Translations under genes and position numbers: made by a program | Notes under the pieces: model-generated | The model's database searches: none | Told to the model about the DNA's origin: nothing | Seen by the model: only the letters and a program-made list of their open reading frames with translations | Part shown: piece after piece, positions 25,168 to 34,820 of the stretch | Layout of the letters: the number at the start of each line of letters is the position of its first letter | Numbering within the stretch: position 1 is the first letter of the stretch | Source: DATJLY01 sp963773665 | GTDB taxonomy: Bacteria > Pseudomonadota > Alphaproteobacteria > ATCC43930 > CGMCC-115725 | Length of the DNA: 64,000 nucleotides | Assembly: GCA_963773665.1 (NCBI GenBank) | Contig: CAVZBZ010000001.1 | Location: forward strand, 372,001 to 436,000 | Reading direction: 5' to 3'

Positions 25168-26028
25168 ATGCTGGTCAGCCTGATTAACGTGCTCGTCAAC
25201 GGGGCCGCCTACGGCATGTTGCTGTTTTTGATGGCGGGCGGCCTCTCGGTGACGATGGGGCTGATGGGCTTCGCCAATCTCGCGCACGGCTCGCTCGCGA
25301 TGCTCGGCGGCTACGTGCTTGCGACCTTGATGAATGCGCATGGCTGGCCGTTCCTGCCGGCGCTCCTGGCCGCGACAGTGGCCACGGCGGCGGCGGGCGC
25401 GGTGGTCGAGCGCACGGTGTTCCGCCGGCTCTATGGCGGGGCCGAGCTCGACCAGGTGCTGCTGACGATCGGCGTCGTGTCGATGACGGTGGCCGCGGCG
25501 ACATATGTCTGGGGCGCGCAGCCGACCTCGGTGAAGATCCCGGCATGGCTCGACGGCAGGCTGCAGATCGGCAGCTTCGATTTCGGGATCTACCGCCTGT
25601 TCCTGCTCGTCGTCGGCGGCGCGCTCACCGGCGGGCTGATGCTCGGCATCGACCGCACCAATTTCGGCGCCAAAATCCGCGCGGCCGTGGACAACCGGCG
25701 CATGACGGTGAGCTGCGGCATCGACGTGAAGCGGCTCTTCGCCTTGGCCTTCGCCATCGGCAGCGCGCTCGCCGGGTTCGGCGGCGGGCTCGCCGTGGCG
25801 CTCGTCGGGCTCGATCCCAATTTCGCGGTGAAGTACCTCGTGTTCCTGCTGATGGTCGTGGTGGTGGGCGGGTTGGGCTCTGTCAGGGGAACGCTCGTCG
25901 CGGCGCTTGCGCTCGGCATCTGCGACGTCACCGGGAAATATTACGTGCCGGATGCCGGCGCCTTCATTCTTTATGCGGTGACGGTCGTCATGCTGCTGTG
26001 GCGCCCGCGCGGCCTGTTCGGGCGCTAG
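25168..26028 (+). CDS. livH: branched-chain-type ABC permease LivH
   Basis: 286 residues, inner membrane, with eight or so hydrophobic helices. The LivH-typical 'GFANLAHGSLAMLGGY' near residue 38, 'DRTNFGAKIRAAVDNRRM' in the middle and 'GGLGSVRGTLVAA' near the C-terminus are present. The start is taken at ATG 25168, four bases after the livK stop; a longer frame from 25135 overlaps livK. It pairs with LivM to form the channel. The next gene starts at GTG one base after this stop. Confidence 0.93.
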   Translation: MLVSLINVLVNGAAYGMLLFLMAGGLSVTMGLMGFANLAHGSLAMLGGYVLATLMNAHGWPFLPALLAATVATAAAGAVVERTVFRRLYGGAELDQVLLTIGVVSMTVAAATYVWGAQPTSVKIPAWLDGRLQIGSFDFGIYRLFLLVVGGALTGGLMLGIDRTNFGAKIRAAVDNRRMTVSCGIDVKRLFALAFAIGSALAGFGGGLAVALVGLDPNFAVKYLVFLLMVVVVGGLGSVRGTLVAALALGICDVTGKYYVPDAGAFILYAVTVVMLLWRPRGLFGR

Positions 26029-26029
26029 C

Positions 26030-27022
26030 GTGGCCGTCCTCGCCGCCGAAGACGCGACCCGCCTCTTCGTCGCGCGCAGCCGCTGGCGCTGGGAGGAGAC
26101 GGCGTTCTGGCTCATCGCCGGGTCGAGCTATTTCCTCTTTCCCGGCCATCTCGTGCTGGTGACGCAGGCGCTCATCGCGGGATTGTTCGCCGTGTCGCTC
26201 GATCTGCTGCTGGGCTATTCCGGCATTGCCTCGATGGGCCACGCAGCGTTCTTCGGGATCGGCGCCTATACCGCGGGAATTCTGGCCAAGCACGGATTCG
26301 GCGACCCGATCCTGGGCCTCGTTGCGGCGGCGCTTTTGGCGGGCGCGTGCGGCGCGCTGTGCAGCCTTCTGGTCGCACGGCTCCACGGCATCGGCATGCT
26401 GATGGTGACGCTCGGCATCGGGCTTTCGTGTTACGAGCTGGCCAATCGCTGGCGCGACGTGACGGGCGGCGACGACGGGCTTCAGGGCATGGTGGTGAAG
26501 CCGATCTTCGGCCTCTTTGCCTTCGACTTCGACGGGCACGTCGCATTCATCTATGCCTTCATCGTCATCTTCGCGCTTTATCTGGCCGCGCGGCGGATCG
26601 TGAATTCGCCGTTCGGGCTTGCCCTTCTCGGCATTCGCGAGAATTTGCGCCGCGTGCCCGCGCTCGGCATCGGCGTGCGCGCGCAGCTCATGCTGGCCTT
26701 CACGATCGCCGCCTCCATGGCCGGCATCGCCGGCGCGCTTCTGGCCGAGACGACGCAGTTCATCGCGCTCGAGGTGCTGGGCTTCGACCGGTCGATCTCG
26801 GTGCTCATCATGCTGGTGCTGGGCGGCATCGGAAATCTGGTCGGCGGCATGGTCGGCGCGATGGTCTTCACCGTGGCGCGGGACGAGCTGGCGGCGCTCG
26901 ATCCGGTCTATTGGAATTTCTGGATGGGGCTCATTCTGTGCACGATCGTGCTGTCCGGCAGCGGCGGCATCATCGGCCTGTTGCGCCGCATCGAGCGGCG
27001 CGTCGCGCGGCCGCCGCGATGA
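26030..27022 (+). CDS. livM: branched-chain-type ABC permease LivM
   Basis: 330 residues. 'GYSGIASMGHAAFFGIGAY' is the LivM family signature, with 'FGLALLGIRENLRRVPALG' as the coupling region and 'VLGGIGNLVGGMVGAM' late. Translation is read from GTG 26030, one base after the livH stop. Its stop overlaps the livG start (ATGA). The partially hydrophilic N-terminus of about 25 residues is common for this subunit. Confidence 0.92.
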   Translation: MAVLAAEDATRLFVARSRWRWEETAFWLIAGSSYFLFPGHLVLVTQALIAGLFAVSLDLLLGYSGIASMGHAAFFGIGAYTAGILAKHGFGDPILGLVAAALLAGACGALCSLLVARLHGIGMLMVTLGIGLSCYELANRWRDVTGGDDGLQGMVVKPIFGLFAFDFDGHVAFIYAFIVIFALYLAARRIVNSPFGLALLGIRENLRRVPALGIGVRAQLMLAFTIAASMAGIAGALLAETTQFIALEVLGFDRSISVLIMLVLGGIGNLVGGMVGAMVFTVARDELAALDPVYWNFWMGLILCTIVLSGSGGIIGLLRRIERRVARPPR

Positions 27023-27769
27023 CGGAAGCGCTCGCGCTCGAGACACGCAGCCTCAATCGCAGTTTTGGCGCCCTCCGCGTGGCGCAGGACATCGCATTTC
27101 GCCTGCCGCGCGGCGCGCGCCACGCGCTCATCGGCCCGAACGGCGCCGGCAAGACGACGCTCATCAATCTTTTGACCGGCGTGCTCGCCCCGTCGAGCGG
27201 CACGGTGCTGCTCGAAGGAGCCGACATCACCGGCGTGACAGCAGCCGAGCGGGTGCGGCGCGGCCTGGTCCGCACGTTCCAGGTCAACACGCTTTTCCCG
27301 CATCTCTCGCCGCTCGAGGCGACGGCGCTGGCGATCGCGCGCCGGCACGGGCTCTGCCTCAATCCGCTGCGCGCGCTGAAACATTGCCATGAAGTGATCG
27401 CCGAGGCGCGCGATCTTCTGGGCCGGTTCGATTTCGGCGCCGACGCGGCGCGGCCGACGCGCGAGCTGCCCTATGGCCGCCAGCGGCTCTTGGAGATCGC
27501 GCTGGCGCTTGCGGCCGAGCCCAAGGTGCTGCTCCTCGACGAGCCGGCGGCGGGCGTCCCGGAGGGCGAAAGCGACGAGATCTTCGCGGCGCTGGCGCTC
27601 TTGCCGCGGGACATCGCCGTCCTGTTCATCGAGCACGACATGGACGTCGTGTTCCGCTTCGCCGAGCGCATCACCGTCATGGTCGCAGGCCAGATCCTGC
27701 GCGAGGGCACGCCCGACGAGATCGCCGACGACGCGCAAGTGCGCGAGGTCTATCTCGGCGAGGACGGCG

Positions 27770-27777
<8 letters not shown>
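27019..27777 (+). CDS. livG: ABC transporter ATP-binding protein LivG
   Basis: 252 residues. Walker A is 'GPNGAGKTT' and Walker B is 'VLLLDEPAAG'. The signature region reads 'LPYGRQRLLEIALALA', the usual LivG variation of LSGGQ, and the switch His is in 'FIEHDMDVVF'. The ATG overlaps the livM stop by four bases and its 3' end overlaps livF by eight, so the whole importer is translationally coupled. Cytoplasmic, energises uptake. Confidence 0.94.
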
Positions 27778-28501
<724 letters not shown>

Positions 28502-28515
28502 CGAAAGGAGACATC

Positions 28516-29355
28516 ATGGCCAGCGACAAGGAACCGTGGGGCAAGAACGTGCTCGTCGAATTCGAGGACAGGATCGCCTGGGTCACGCTCAACCGACCGG
28601 AAAAGCGCAACGCCATGAGCCCGTCCTTGAACGACGAGATGGTGCAAGTGATGGAGGCGCTCGAGGTGGACGAGCGCTGCGGCGTCCTCGTGCTGACGGG
28701 CGCCGGGGATTCGTTCTCGGCCGGCATGGATTTGCGCGAATATTTCCGGGCGCTCGACGGCCTCCCGTACGAACAGCAGCTCGCCGGGCGGCGCTCGGCC
28801 TGGACGTGGCAGTGGAAGCACATGATGGCGTTCTGCAAGCCCACCATCGCCATGGTGAACGGCTGGTGCTTTGGCGGCGCGTTCACGCCGCTGGTCGCGT
28901 GCGATCTCGCGATCGCCGCCGAGGAAGCGCAGTTCGGCGTCTCCGAGATCAACTGGGGCATCATCCCCGGCGGCAACGTGACGCGCGCGCTGGTCAACAC
29001 GCTGTCGCTGCGCGATGCCATGTATTACGTCATGACCGGCGAGACGTTCGACGGCAAGAAGGCGTCCGAGATGCGCATCGTCAACGAGGCGGTGCCGCGC
29101 GCCAAGCTGCGCGAGCGCACGCGCGCCCTTGCCAAGACATTGCTCGGCAAGAACCCGGCCGTGCTGCGCGCGGCGAAGCAGGCGGTGCGCCACGTGCAGT
29201 ACCTGCCGTGGGAGCTGTCGGACGAATACCTAATGGCGAAGGGCCACCAGGCGCGCTACCTCGATCCCGAGCAGGGCCGCGCCAAGGGCTTGACGCAGTT
29301 CCTCGACGAGAAATCCTTCCGCCCCGGCCTCCAGCCCTACCGGCGCGATGAGTGA
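28516..29355 (+). CDS. ech: p-hydroxycinnamoyl-CoA hydratase/lyase
   Basis: 279-residue crotonase. The sequence follows the feruloyl/4-coumaroyl-CoA hydratase-lyase subgroup closely: 'LNRPEKRNAMSPSLNDEM', 'SAGMDLREYF', 'TIAMVNGWCFGGAFTPLVAC', 'GVSEINWGIIPGG' with the catalytic Glu, and 'FLDEKSFRPGLQPY' at the end. Such enzymes hydrate the side chain of CoA-activated ferulate or p-coumarate and split it to vanillin or hydroxybenzaldehyde plus acetyl-CoA. The CoA ligase is not in the window. Context: directly after the Liv importer, and Rieske enzymes in the same operon could act on vanillate-like products (inference). Confidence 0.88.
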   Translation: MASDKEPWGKNVLVEFEDRIAWVTLNRPEKRNAMSPSLNDEMVQVMEALEVDERCGVLVLTGAGDSFSAGMDLREYFRALDGLPYEQQLAGRRSAWTWQWKHMMAFCKPTIAMVNGWCFGGAFTPLVACDLAIAAEEAQFGVSEINWGIIPGGNVTRALVNTLSLRDAMYYVMTGETFDGKKASEMRIVNEAVPRAKLRERTRALAKTLLGKNPAVLRAAKQAVRHVQYLPWELSDEYLMAKGHQARYLDPEQGRAKGLTQFLDEKSFRPGLQPYRRDE

Positions 29356-29361
29356 GAGCGT

Positions 29362-29406
29362 GCGTCCTTCGACTTCGCCCCTTCGGGGCTACGCTCAGGA
29401 TGAGGA
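29362..29406. repeat. dispersed palindromic repeat (GCGTCCTTCGAC...CTCAGGATGAGGA)
   Basis: GCGTCCTTCGACTTCGC, an internal GCCCC-TTCG-GGGC hairpin, then GCTCAGGATGAGGA. The 37.44 kb copy has the same ends without the internal hairpin, and both are followed by TTCTTTATG. It lies between the hydratase-lyase and HMG-CoA-lyase genes in a 133-base gap and may modulate or terminate transcription within the operon. Confidence 0.75.
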
Positions 29407-29488
29407 ATTTTCTTTATGCCATCCGACACGCCGATTGACGCGAGGGCGCGGGCGGCGGAGATTCCAATGCTTTGCCAAGGAGGCACCG

Positions 29489-30448
29489 ATGAGCCTGCCG
29501 AATTCGATCCATATCAGCGAGGAAGGCCCGCGCGAGGGGTTCCAGTTCGAGAAGGGGCCGATCGCGACCGCGCGCAAGGTCGAGTTCATCGACGCGCTCG
29601 CCGGGACCGGGCTCGACCACATCCAGATCGTGTCGTTCGTCAATCCCAAGGCGGTGCCCGGCATGGCCGACGCCGAGGAGGTGGTGCGCTCCATCCATCC
29701 GAAAGAGGGCGTGGCCTATACCGGCCTGTGGCTCAACGACAAGGGTTTCGAGCGCGCGCTCGCGACCGGGCGGCTCAAGATCACCGGCTCGATCGTACTG
29801 TCGGCGTCGGACCCGTTCCTGATGCTGAACCAGCACCGCACGCCCGAGCAGCAGAAGGCCGACCAGCACCGCATCGTCGAGCTTTACAAATCGCACGGCG
29901 TCGCAGTCGAGCGCTGCGGCGTGATGGCGGCGTTCGGCTGCAATTTCGCGGGCGACGTGGCGCCGGAGCGGGTCGTCGACTTGATCGCACAGCAGGTCGA
30001 AATCGCGGACGAGCATGGCGTCAAGCTGAAGCGCGTCATGCTTGCCGACACGATGGCGTGGGGCACGCCGCAAGGGGTCAAGCGGCTCGTCGGCGCGGTG
30101 CAGGACCGCTTCCCCGAGATCGACATCTCGCTCCATCTGCACGACACGCGCGGCATGGGCATCGCCAACGCCTTTGCCGGGCTCGAGATGGGCGTGCACT
30201 ATTTCGATTCGTCGGTCGCGGGGTTGGGCGGCTGTCCCTTCGCCGGGCACAAGGGCGCCGCCGGCAATGTCTGCACCGAGGATCTGGTCTTCATGTGCGA
30301 CGAGATGGGGATCGAGACCGGCATCGACCTCGAGGCGCTGTCCGAGTGCGCGCGGCTCGCCGAGGACGTGGTCGGGCACGACCTGCCCGGCTCGGTGATG
30401 AAGGGCGGCAGTTTGAAGCGCCTGCGCGAGAGGCTGCACGCGAGCTGA
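29489..30448 (+). CDS. hydroxymethylglutaryl-CoA lyase family enzyme
   Basis: 319-residue TIM-barrel of the DRE-TIM metallolyase superfamily. The HMG-CoA lyase active-site loop 'SSVAGLGGCPFAGHKGAAG' with the catalytic Cys, 'LHLHDTRGMG' with metal-binding His residues, and an N-terminal 'REGFQFEKG' are all seen. It cleaves HMG-CoA or a related 3-hydroxy-3-methylacyl-CoA to acetyl-CoA and a ketoacid. The start at 29489 is preceded by AAGGAGG; longer frames lack one. Location after the hydratase-lyase suggests a role in side-chain or branched-acid catabolism (inference). Confidence 0.9.
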   Translation: MSLPNSIHISEEGPREGFQFEKGPIATARKVEFIDALAGTGLDHIQIVSFVNPKAVPGMADAEEVVRSIHPKEGVAYTGLWLNDKGFERALATGRLKITGSIVLSASDPFLMLNQHRTPEQQKADQHRIVELYKSHGVAVERCGVMAAFGCNFAGDVAPERVVDLIAQQVEIADEHGVKLKRVMLADTMAWGTPQGVKRLVGAVQDRFPEIDISLHLHDTRGMGIANAFAGLEMGVHYFDSSVAGLGGCPFAGHKGAAGNVCTEDLVFMCDEMGIETGIDLEALSECARLAEDVVGHDLPGSVMKGGSLKRLRERLHAS

Positions 30449-30451
30449 TCC

Positions 30452-31600
30452 ATGCCGGACACGCAGGACACCTCCGACCTGCCGCTTGGACCCAACGATC
30501 TGCGCGACAAGATCCCGGTCCTGGGCTTGCGCGAATACTGGTATCCGGCGCTGAAGGACCGCGACGTCGGCTGGCGAAAACCCGCCTACATCAAGATGCT
30601 GGGCGACGATCTCTGCCTCTTTCGCGGCAAGAGCGGAAATGTCGCGGCGCTCGGCAATGCGTGTCCGCATCGCGGCGCCATGCTCGCCCGCGGCAATTGC
30701 GAATTCCGCGGCCATGTGACGTGCTTCTACCACGGCTTCGTGTTCGACGAGCGGGGCGAGTGCGTCGCGGCCTTGGGCGAAGGGCCGGGCTCGCCGATGC
30801 CGGGCAAGATCCGCGCGCGCGTTTATCCGACCGCGACGCGGAAGGGCATCGTCTTCGTCTGGATGGGCGCGGGCGCGCCCGTGGCGCTCGCGGACAGCAT
30901 CCCGGAGGAATTTTTCGAGGACGACAAGCAGGTGCTCGCCTGGCGCACGGTATGGAATGCGAACTGGCGGCCGTGCTTCGAGAATTCGTTCGACAGCCAT
31001 GTGCGCTATCTCCATCGCAACTCGGCGATGCTGATGATGAAGCCGGTCTATCCGCCGGCATATCCGCCGGGCCGGCCGAAGCGCGTAGGATCCCATCGCC
31101 TGATGCCGACGCGCGCGGTGCACGAACGCGGCTCGCTCGACCAGGAATATTTCCCCGGCCTCGACGCGCGCTGGCCGCAGCACCGCGTGCGGCGCTATTG
31201 GACCTGGCTGTTCGATTACGTGCGCAGGCCGTTCGACAAGCTGCCGCAATGGCGCGGCAGCGAGGACTGGGAGATGGGGCAGCATCTCCCGTGCATGGTG
31301 CGGATCAATTACGGCAACTACATGTGGACGCGCTGGGCCGTGCCGATCGACGCGCAGACGACGCGCATGTTCTATTTCCATGCAGCAGTGCGCCCGACCT
31401 GGCTCGGCCGGGCCTACGAGTTCCTGGCCTATCACCTGTTCCATCACTGGGTGATGGACCGGAATTTCTCGGCGCAGGACGCGCCGGCGGCGATCCACGC
31501 CTATTACGACCGTGCGGAATATCTCGCGCCCACGGACGCCCAGCTCGTCGGCTGGCGCCGTTTCCTCCTCAGCGCACGCGGCGTCGAGCGGCGGGAGTAG
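30452..31600 (+). CDS. Rieske (2Fe-2S) oxygenase, single-subunit type
   Basis: 382 residues. It has Rieske ligands in 'NACPHRGAML' and 'TCFYHGFVF' (about residues 70-92) and a mononuclear iron motif 'ENSFDSHVRYLH'. The C-terminal half is Trp- and Tyr-rich and contains a partly hydrophobic 'YEFLAYHLFHHWVMDR' segment, unlike the shorter VanA type. It follows the HMG-CoA-lyase gene by three bases, so the two are co-expressed. Substrate unknown; it is related to oxygenases and demethylases that need a separate reductase, absent here. Confidence 0.9.
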   Translation: MPDTQDTSDLPLGPNDLRDKIPVLGLREYWYPALKDRDVGWRKPAYIKMLGDDLCLFRGKSGNVAALGNACPHRGAMLARGNCEFRGHVTCFYHGFVFDERGECVAALGEGPGSPMPGKIRARVYPTATRKGIVFVWMGAGAPVALADSIPEEFFEDDKQVLAWRTVWNANWRPCFENSFDSHVRYLHRNSAMLMMKPVYPPAYPPGRPKRVGSHRLMPTRAVHERGSLDQEYFPGLDARWPQHRVRRYWTWLFDYVRRPFDKLPQWRGSEDWEMGQHLPCMVRINYGNYMWTRWAVPIDAQTTRMFYFHAAVRPTWLGRAYEFLAYHLFHHWVMDRNFSAQDAPAAIHAYYDRAEYLAPTDAQLVGWRRFLLSARGVERRE

Positions 31601-31606
31601 AAACCG

Positions 31607-32314
31607 CTACTTCTGGTAGGCGGCGAGCAGCGCGGTGAGCTGGTTGCCGCAGCCGACCTCGCGCATGTAGCCGGCGCGCATCGCGTCGTTGTTGACGGAT
31701 TTCGGCAGGAGGCGGACCGTCACCGGCGCCGCCCTGCCGGCGACCTCGACGACATAGTCCCAATTGTCCTTGAGCGGCATGTTGGGCGGCAGCGTGACGC
31801 GGTCGGCATTGGCGGGCCAGGTGCCGGAGACGTTCCAGCTCCGGTCCTTCGGCGCGAACGCGACCGGCGCCGCGCCCAAAGGCGGGCCGCGCCACAGCAC
31901 GACGGGCTCGCCCGCGCGCACGCAGCTCGTGCCGGGGTGGCTGATATCGACGACCCACGGATCGGGCAGCTTCACGTCGGCATCGCCGCGCACGACCCCG
32001 ACCTCGCTCGTCCGGGCGTGGGTCTCGGTGATGAGGGCCGCCATGGCGGTCGAAACGTCGGCGCTGCCGCCGCCCTTGGCGAGGCTGTCGGGCGCCGCCT
32101 CGCTCGGCCCCTCGATGTGGACGGTCTGGCCGCCCTGGCTCAACAGGGTCACGGTCTGCCCGTCCTGGAGCTTCAAGGGCTTGGCGCCATCGACGGCCTC
32201 GCCGGCCGGGAGGCGGATGCCGTCGGATTCGATCACCACGAAGTCGCCCGCCGCCGCCGCGCGGCCGATGAATGCCAAAGCGGCGACCGTTAACAGAAGC
32301 CGGACCTTTACCAT
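31607..32314 (-). CDS. secreted hypothetical protein
   Basis: 235 residues. It has a Sec signal peptide (MVKVRLLLTVAALAFIGRAAA), then a probable beta-rich periplasmic protein with no recognised catalytic motif. Two cysteines (in 'GTSCVRAGE' and 'EVGCGNQ') may form a disulphide. The start at 32314 is favoured by GGGGGTT before it, over a TTG four codons upstream. It is convergent to the Rieske gene with a six-base gap and followed on its 5' side by a separate minus-strand Rieske gene, so its transcript unit is unclear. Function not known. Confidence 0.65.
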   Translation of the reverse strand: MVKVRLLLTVAALAFIGRAAAAGDFVVIESDGIRLPAGEAVDGAKPLKLQDGQTVTLLSQGGQTVHIEGPSEAAPDSLAKGGGSADVSTAMAALITETHARTSEVGVVRGDADVKLPDPWVVDISHPGTSCVRAGEPVVLWRGPPLGAAPVAFAPKDRSWNVSGTWPANADRVTLPPNMPLKDNWDYVVEVAGRAAPVTVRLLPKSVNNDAMRAGYMREVGCGNQLTALLAAYQK

Positions 32315-32384
32315 GGCAACCCCCAAAGCGCGTGAGCCCGCTAGTTATACGCTACTTGCGGGGCCGCCGATCAGCGCATTTTAG

Positions 32385-33551
32385 CTATTCGGCCGCGGGC
32401 TCGGCGACCTGGATCGGCATGTGCGCGGCCTCGGCGAGCCGGGCCCAGCGCTTGGCCCCCCGGCCGGCGCGGATCGCCTCCATCTCGCGGAAGAAGACGC
32501 GGCGCAGGAGCACGATGCCGGCGTCGCTGTCGCCGAGCCATTCGTGCCGGCGATCGAAGATCGCGCCCTGGCCGCGCACGGCGACATAGTCTTGCGTCGT
32601 GATGAGCTGCGCCGCGCCCGCCTCGGGCACCTCGTGCCGGTTGAACAGCGCGTCGTAATGGTCGGCCGGATTGAAGTTCCGCGTGCGGTCCCAGGCGATG
32701 CGGCGGTCGGTCTCCTCGTCGTCGCTGCGCGGCACCGCGTTGACGGTGAAGCGCATCGTGCGCTCGTCGTCGGCCGGCACCGCCCACACGCAGGTGTCGA
32801 GCCACGGGTCGCCTTTCCGGGGCCCAGGCGAGACGATGTGGTTGTTGTTGGGGAAGGTCCAGTCGGAGATGCGCACGTTGTTTTTCGAGCGCGTCGCGAT
32901 CTGGCGGATGCCGGCGCTCGTCTCCTCGTAGGCGAGATCGGGGATCGCGGTGGAGATTTCCTCGCCGAACCGGCTCATCTGGCCCCAGACATGGACGAAG
33001 CTGACATGCACGGCGTCGAGCGAGTTCTCGACCTGCTGGAACCAGTTGCAGTCCCACACCTGCTCGATCGGATAAAAGCGGCGGCTTTTGTCTTCGAGCA
33101 CGTCCTTGCGCGGCAGCTCGAACTCCGGCGGCTCGCCCGCGCCCATATAGGCGAACACAAGACCGGCATAGTCGCGCGCCGGATATGCGGCGATCCTGAC
33201 GTCGTCCGGCGGCACGCGCCGCTCGGCCGGGCGCTCGACGCATTGCCCGGCGCCGTCATAGCGCCAGCCGTGATAGATGCAGCGCAGCGATTCGCCCTCG
33301 ATCCAGCCGGTGTGGAGCACCGTCGCGCGATGGGCGCAGCGGCCGCCGACGAGATAAGGCTTGCCGCTCGTGCCGCGGAACAGCGTCAGGTCCTCGGCCA
33401 TGACACGGACTGCGCGCGCCTTGCCCGGCGCCACGCTCTCGCTCAAGGCGATGGGCTGCCAGAACGAGCGCAGCAAGGCGCCCATCGGCGTGCCGCGCGC
33501 GCATTGGCTCAGAAGAGAAAGATCGTCCTTGCGGCCCCTGATCTCGTCCAT
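32385..33551 (-). CDS. Rieske oxygenase, phenoxybenzoate/phthalate-dioxygenase type
   Basis: 388 residues. It has Rieske ligands in 'GRCAHRATVLHTG' and 'RCIYHGWRYD', and an iron motif 'ENSLDAVHVSFVH'. Its N-terminus ('TPMGALLRSFWQPIAL') matches the group that includes the oxygenase at 22.6 kb. A GAGG site precedes the ATG. It lies 69 bases after the MFS gene end on the same strand and may be the last gene of the TrxR-UGSC-MFS unit. No reductase subunit adjoins. Confidence 0.92.
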   Translation of the reverse strand: MDEIRGRKDDLSLLSQCARGTPMGALLRSFWQPIALSESVAPGKARAVRVMAEDLTLFRGTSGKPYLVGGRCAHRATVLHTGWIEGESLRCIYHGWRYDGAGQCVERPAERRVPPDDVRIAAYPARDYAGLVFAYMGAGEPPEFELPRKDVLEDKSRRFYPIEQVWDCNWFQQVENSLDAVHVSFVHVWGQMSRFGEEISTAIPDLAYEETSAGIRQIATRSKNNVRISDWTFPNNNHIVSPGPRKGDPWLDTCVWAVPADDERTMRFTVNAVPRSDDEETDRRIAWDRTRNFNPADHYDALFNRHEVPEAGAAQLITTQDYVAVRGQGAIFDRRHEWLGDSDAGIVLLRRVFFREMEAIRAGRGAKRWARLAEAAHMPIQVAEPAAE

Positions 33552-33620
33552 CGCGCCCGCCTCCTCGGATACGATCTTATCCGCCGCGCCCGGCGCGCGG
33601 TAGTGTCACCCTCTCGCGTT

Positions 33621-34820
33621 CTACGGACGCTGCGCGGCCGGGCGCAGCATCGGCACGGCGCCGCAGATCACGGTGAGCACTGCGGCAAAGGCTGCGACCT
33701 CGAGCATCGGCGCGGGCGTGCCGTCGGCCAGAAGCCCGTACAGCTCGGCGAAGACACCGCTCGCGAGCGTCTGGCAGAAAACGCCGATCCCGGCCGCCGT
33801 GCCGGCAAGCTCGGGCTTGGTCTGCATCGCGCCAGCCTGTGCGTTGGGGAGAGCGATCCCTTGCGAGAAGGTGATGAAGAAGCCCGGCAGAAAAATCGCC
33901 GGCGCCGAGAGATGGCCCAAGAGGATGATCGAAGCTTGCGTCGCGACCGCGGCGAGATTGACGAGCGAGCCCACGATCACCATGCGCTCGATCGCGACGC
34001 GGCCCGCAAGCCGGCCGGAGACGAGATTGCCGATGCAATAGCCGGCCGGGAAAGCGAAGAAGAAGAAGCCGTATTCCGTCGCCGAGCGGTGCAGCTGTTC
34101 CTGCATCAGGAACGGCGAGGCCGCGGCCAGCGCGAAGAACGTGCCGGAGCAGAAGCCCGATTGCAGCACGAAGGCGGTGAAGCGCGCGTCGGCGAAGAGC
34201 GTGCGGTAATCGCGCAGCAGCGAGCGGCCGGGGACGCTGACGCCGCGCCGCGTCTCGCGCAGCACCGCGAAAGCGGCGAGCGAAATCGCGCCGCCGGCCG
34301 CGAGCGCGAACCAGAACACGGCGCGCCAGCCGAAATGATCGACCAGGAACCCGCCCAGCGGCGGCGCGATCATCGGCCCAAGCGTGTAGGCCATGGTGAG
34401 ATAGGCTATCGCCTGGACAAGCCGGTCGGGTCCGTAAGCGTCGCGCGCCATGGCGCGAGTGATGGTGATGCTGCACCCCGCCCCCACCGCCTGCACGAGC
34501 CGGCCCGCGATCAGCACCGTAATCGATCCCGCGACCGCCGAGAGCGCGCTGCCGGCAAGAAAGAGGCCGAGCCCCCAGAGCAGCACCGGCCGCCGCCCGA
34601 ACCGGTCCGACATGGTGCCGTAGACGAGCGTCGCCACCGCCATGGTCGCGAGCGTGATGGAAAAACTCAGCTCGGCGAGCCAGGCGGCAACGCCGAACGA
34701 TCGCTGGATGTCCGGCACGACCGGCAGATAGAGGTGGATCGCGAGCGGCCCGATCAGGCTCACCGCGGCAAGCGCCACGGCGAAGCGCGCCGCGGGAGCG
34801 GCGCCTACGGCTAGCGCCAC
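33621..34820 (-). CDS. MFS efflux transporter, Bcr/CflA type
   Basis: 399 residues, about 12 hydrophobic helices. It has motif A 'GTMSDRFGRRPVLL', the Bcr/CflA-like first helix pair 'AIHLYLPVVPDIQRSFGV' and motif C 'GPMIAPPLGGFLVDHFGW'. It starts at GTG 34820 inside the last codons of the UGSC gene, a 10-base overlap, so the two are coupled; the upstream long frame is only an extension. Inner-membrane drug or metabolite exporter. The coupling suggests it exports something made or handled by the TrxR/UGSC pair (inference). Confidence 0.88.
   Translation of the reverse strand: MALAVGAAPAARFAVALAAVSLIGPLAIHLYLPVVPDIQRSFGVAAWLAELSFSITLATMAVATLVYGTMSDRFGRRPVLLWGLGLFLAGSALSAVAGSITVLIAGRLVQAVGAGCSITITRAMARDAYGPDRLVQAIAYLTMAYTLGPMIAPPLGGFLVDHFGWRAVFWFALAAGGAISLAAFAVLRETRRGVSVPGRSLLRDYRTLFADARFTAFVLQSGFCSGTFFALAAASPFLMQEQLHRSATEYGFFFFAFPAGYCIGNLVSGRLAGRVAIERMVIVGSLVNLAAVATQASIILLGHLSAPAIFLPGFFITFSQGIALPNAQAGAMQTKPELAGTAAGIGVFCQTLASGVFAELYGLLADGTPAPMLEVAAFAAVLTVICGAVPMLRPAAQRP

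Noticed and set aside
29414..31498. 694-residue minus-strand open frame
   Set aside because: Opposite to the HMG-CoA-lyase-like and Rieske genes; no ribosome site or family features.
29416..31638. 740-residue plus-strand frame opening at the ATG within the dispersed repeat
   Set aside because: It reads out of frame through the HMG-CoA-lyase-like and Rieske genes. Only the repeat-derived ATG makes it look like a start.
32421..34814. 797-residue plus-strand open frame
   Set aside because: It is opposite to clear Rieske and MFS genes and has no domain.
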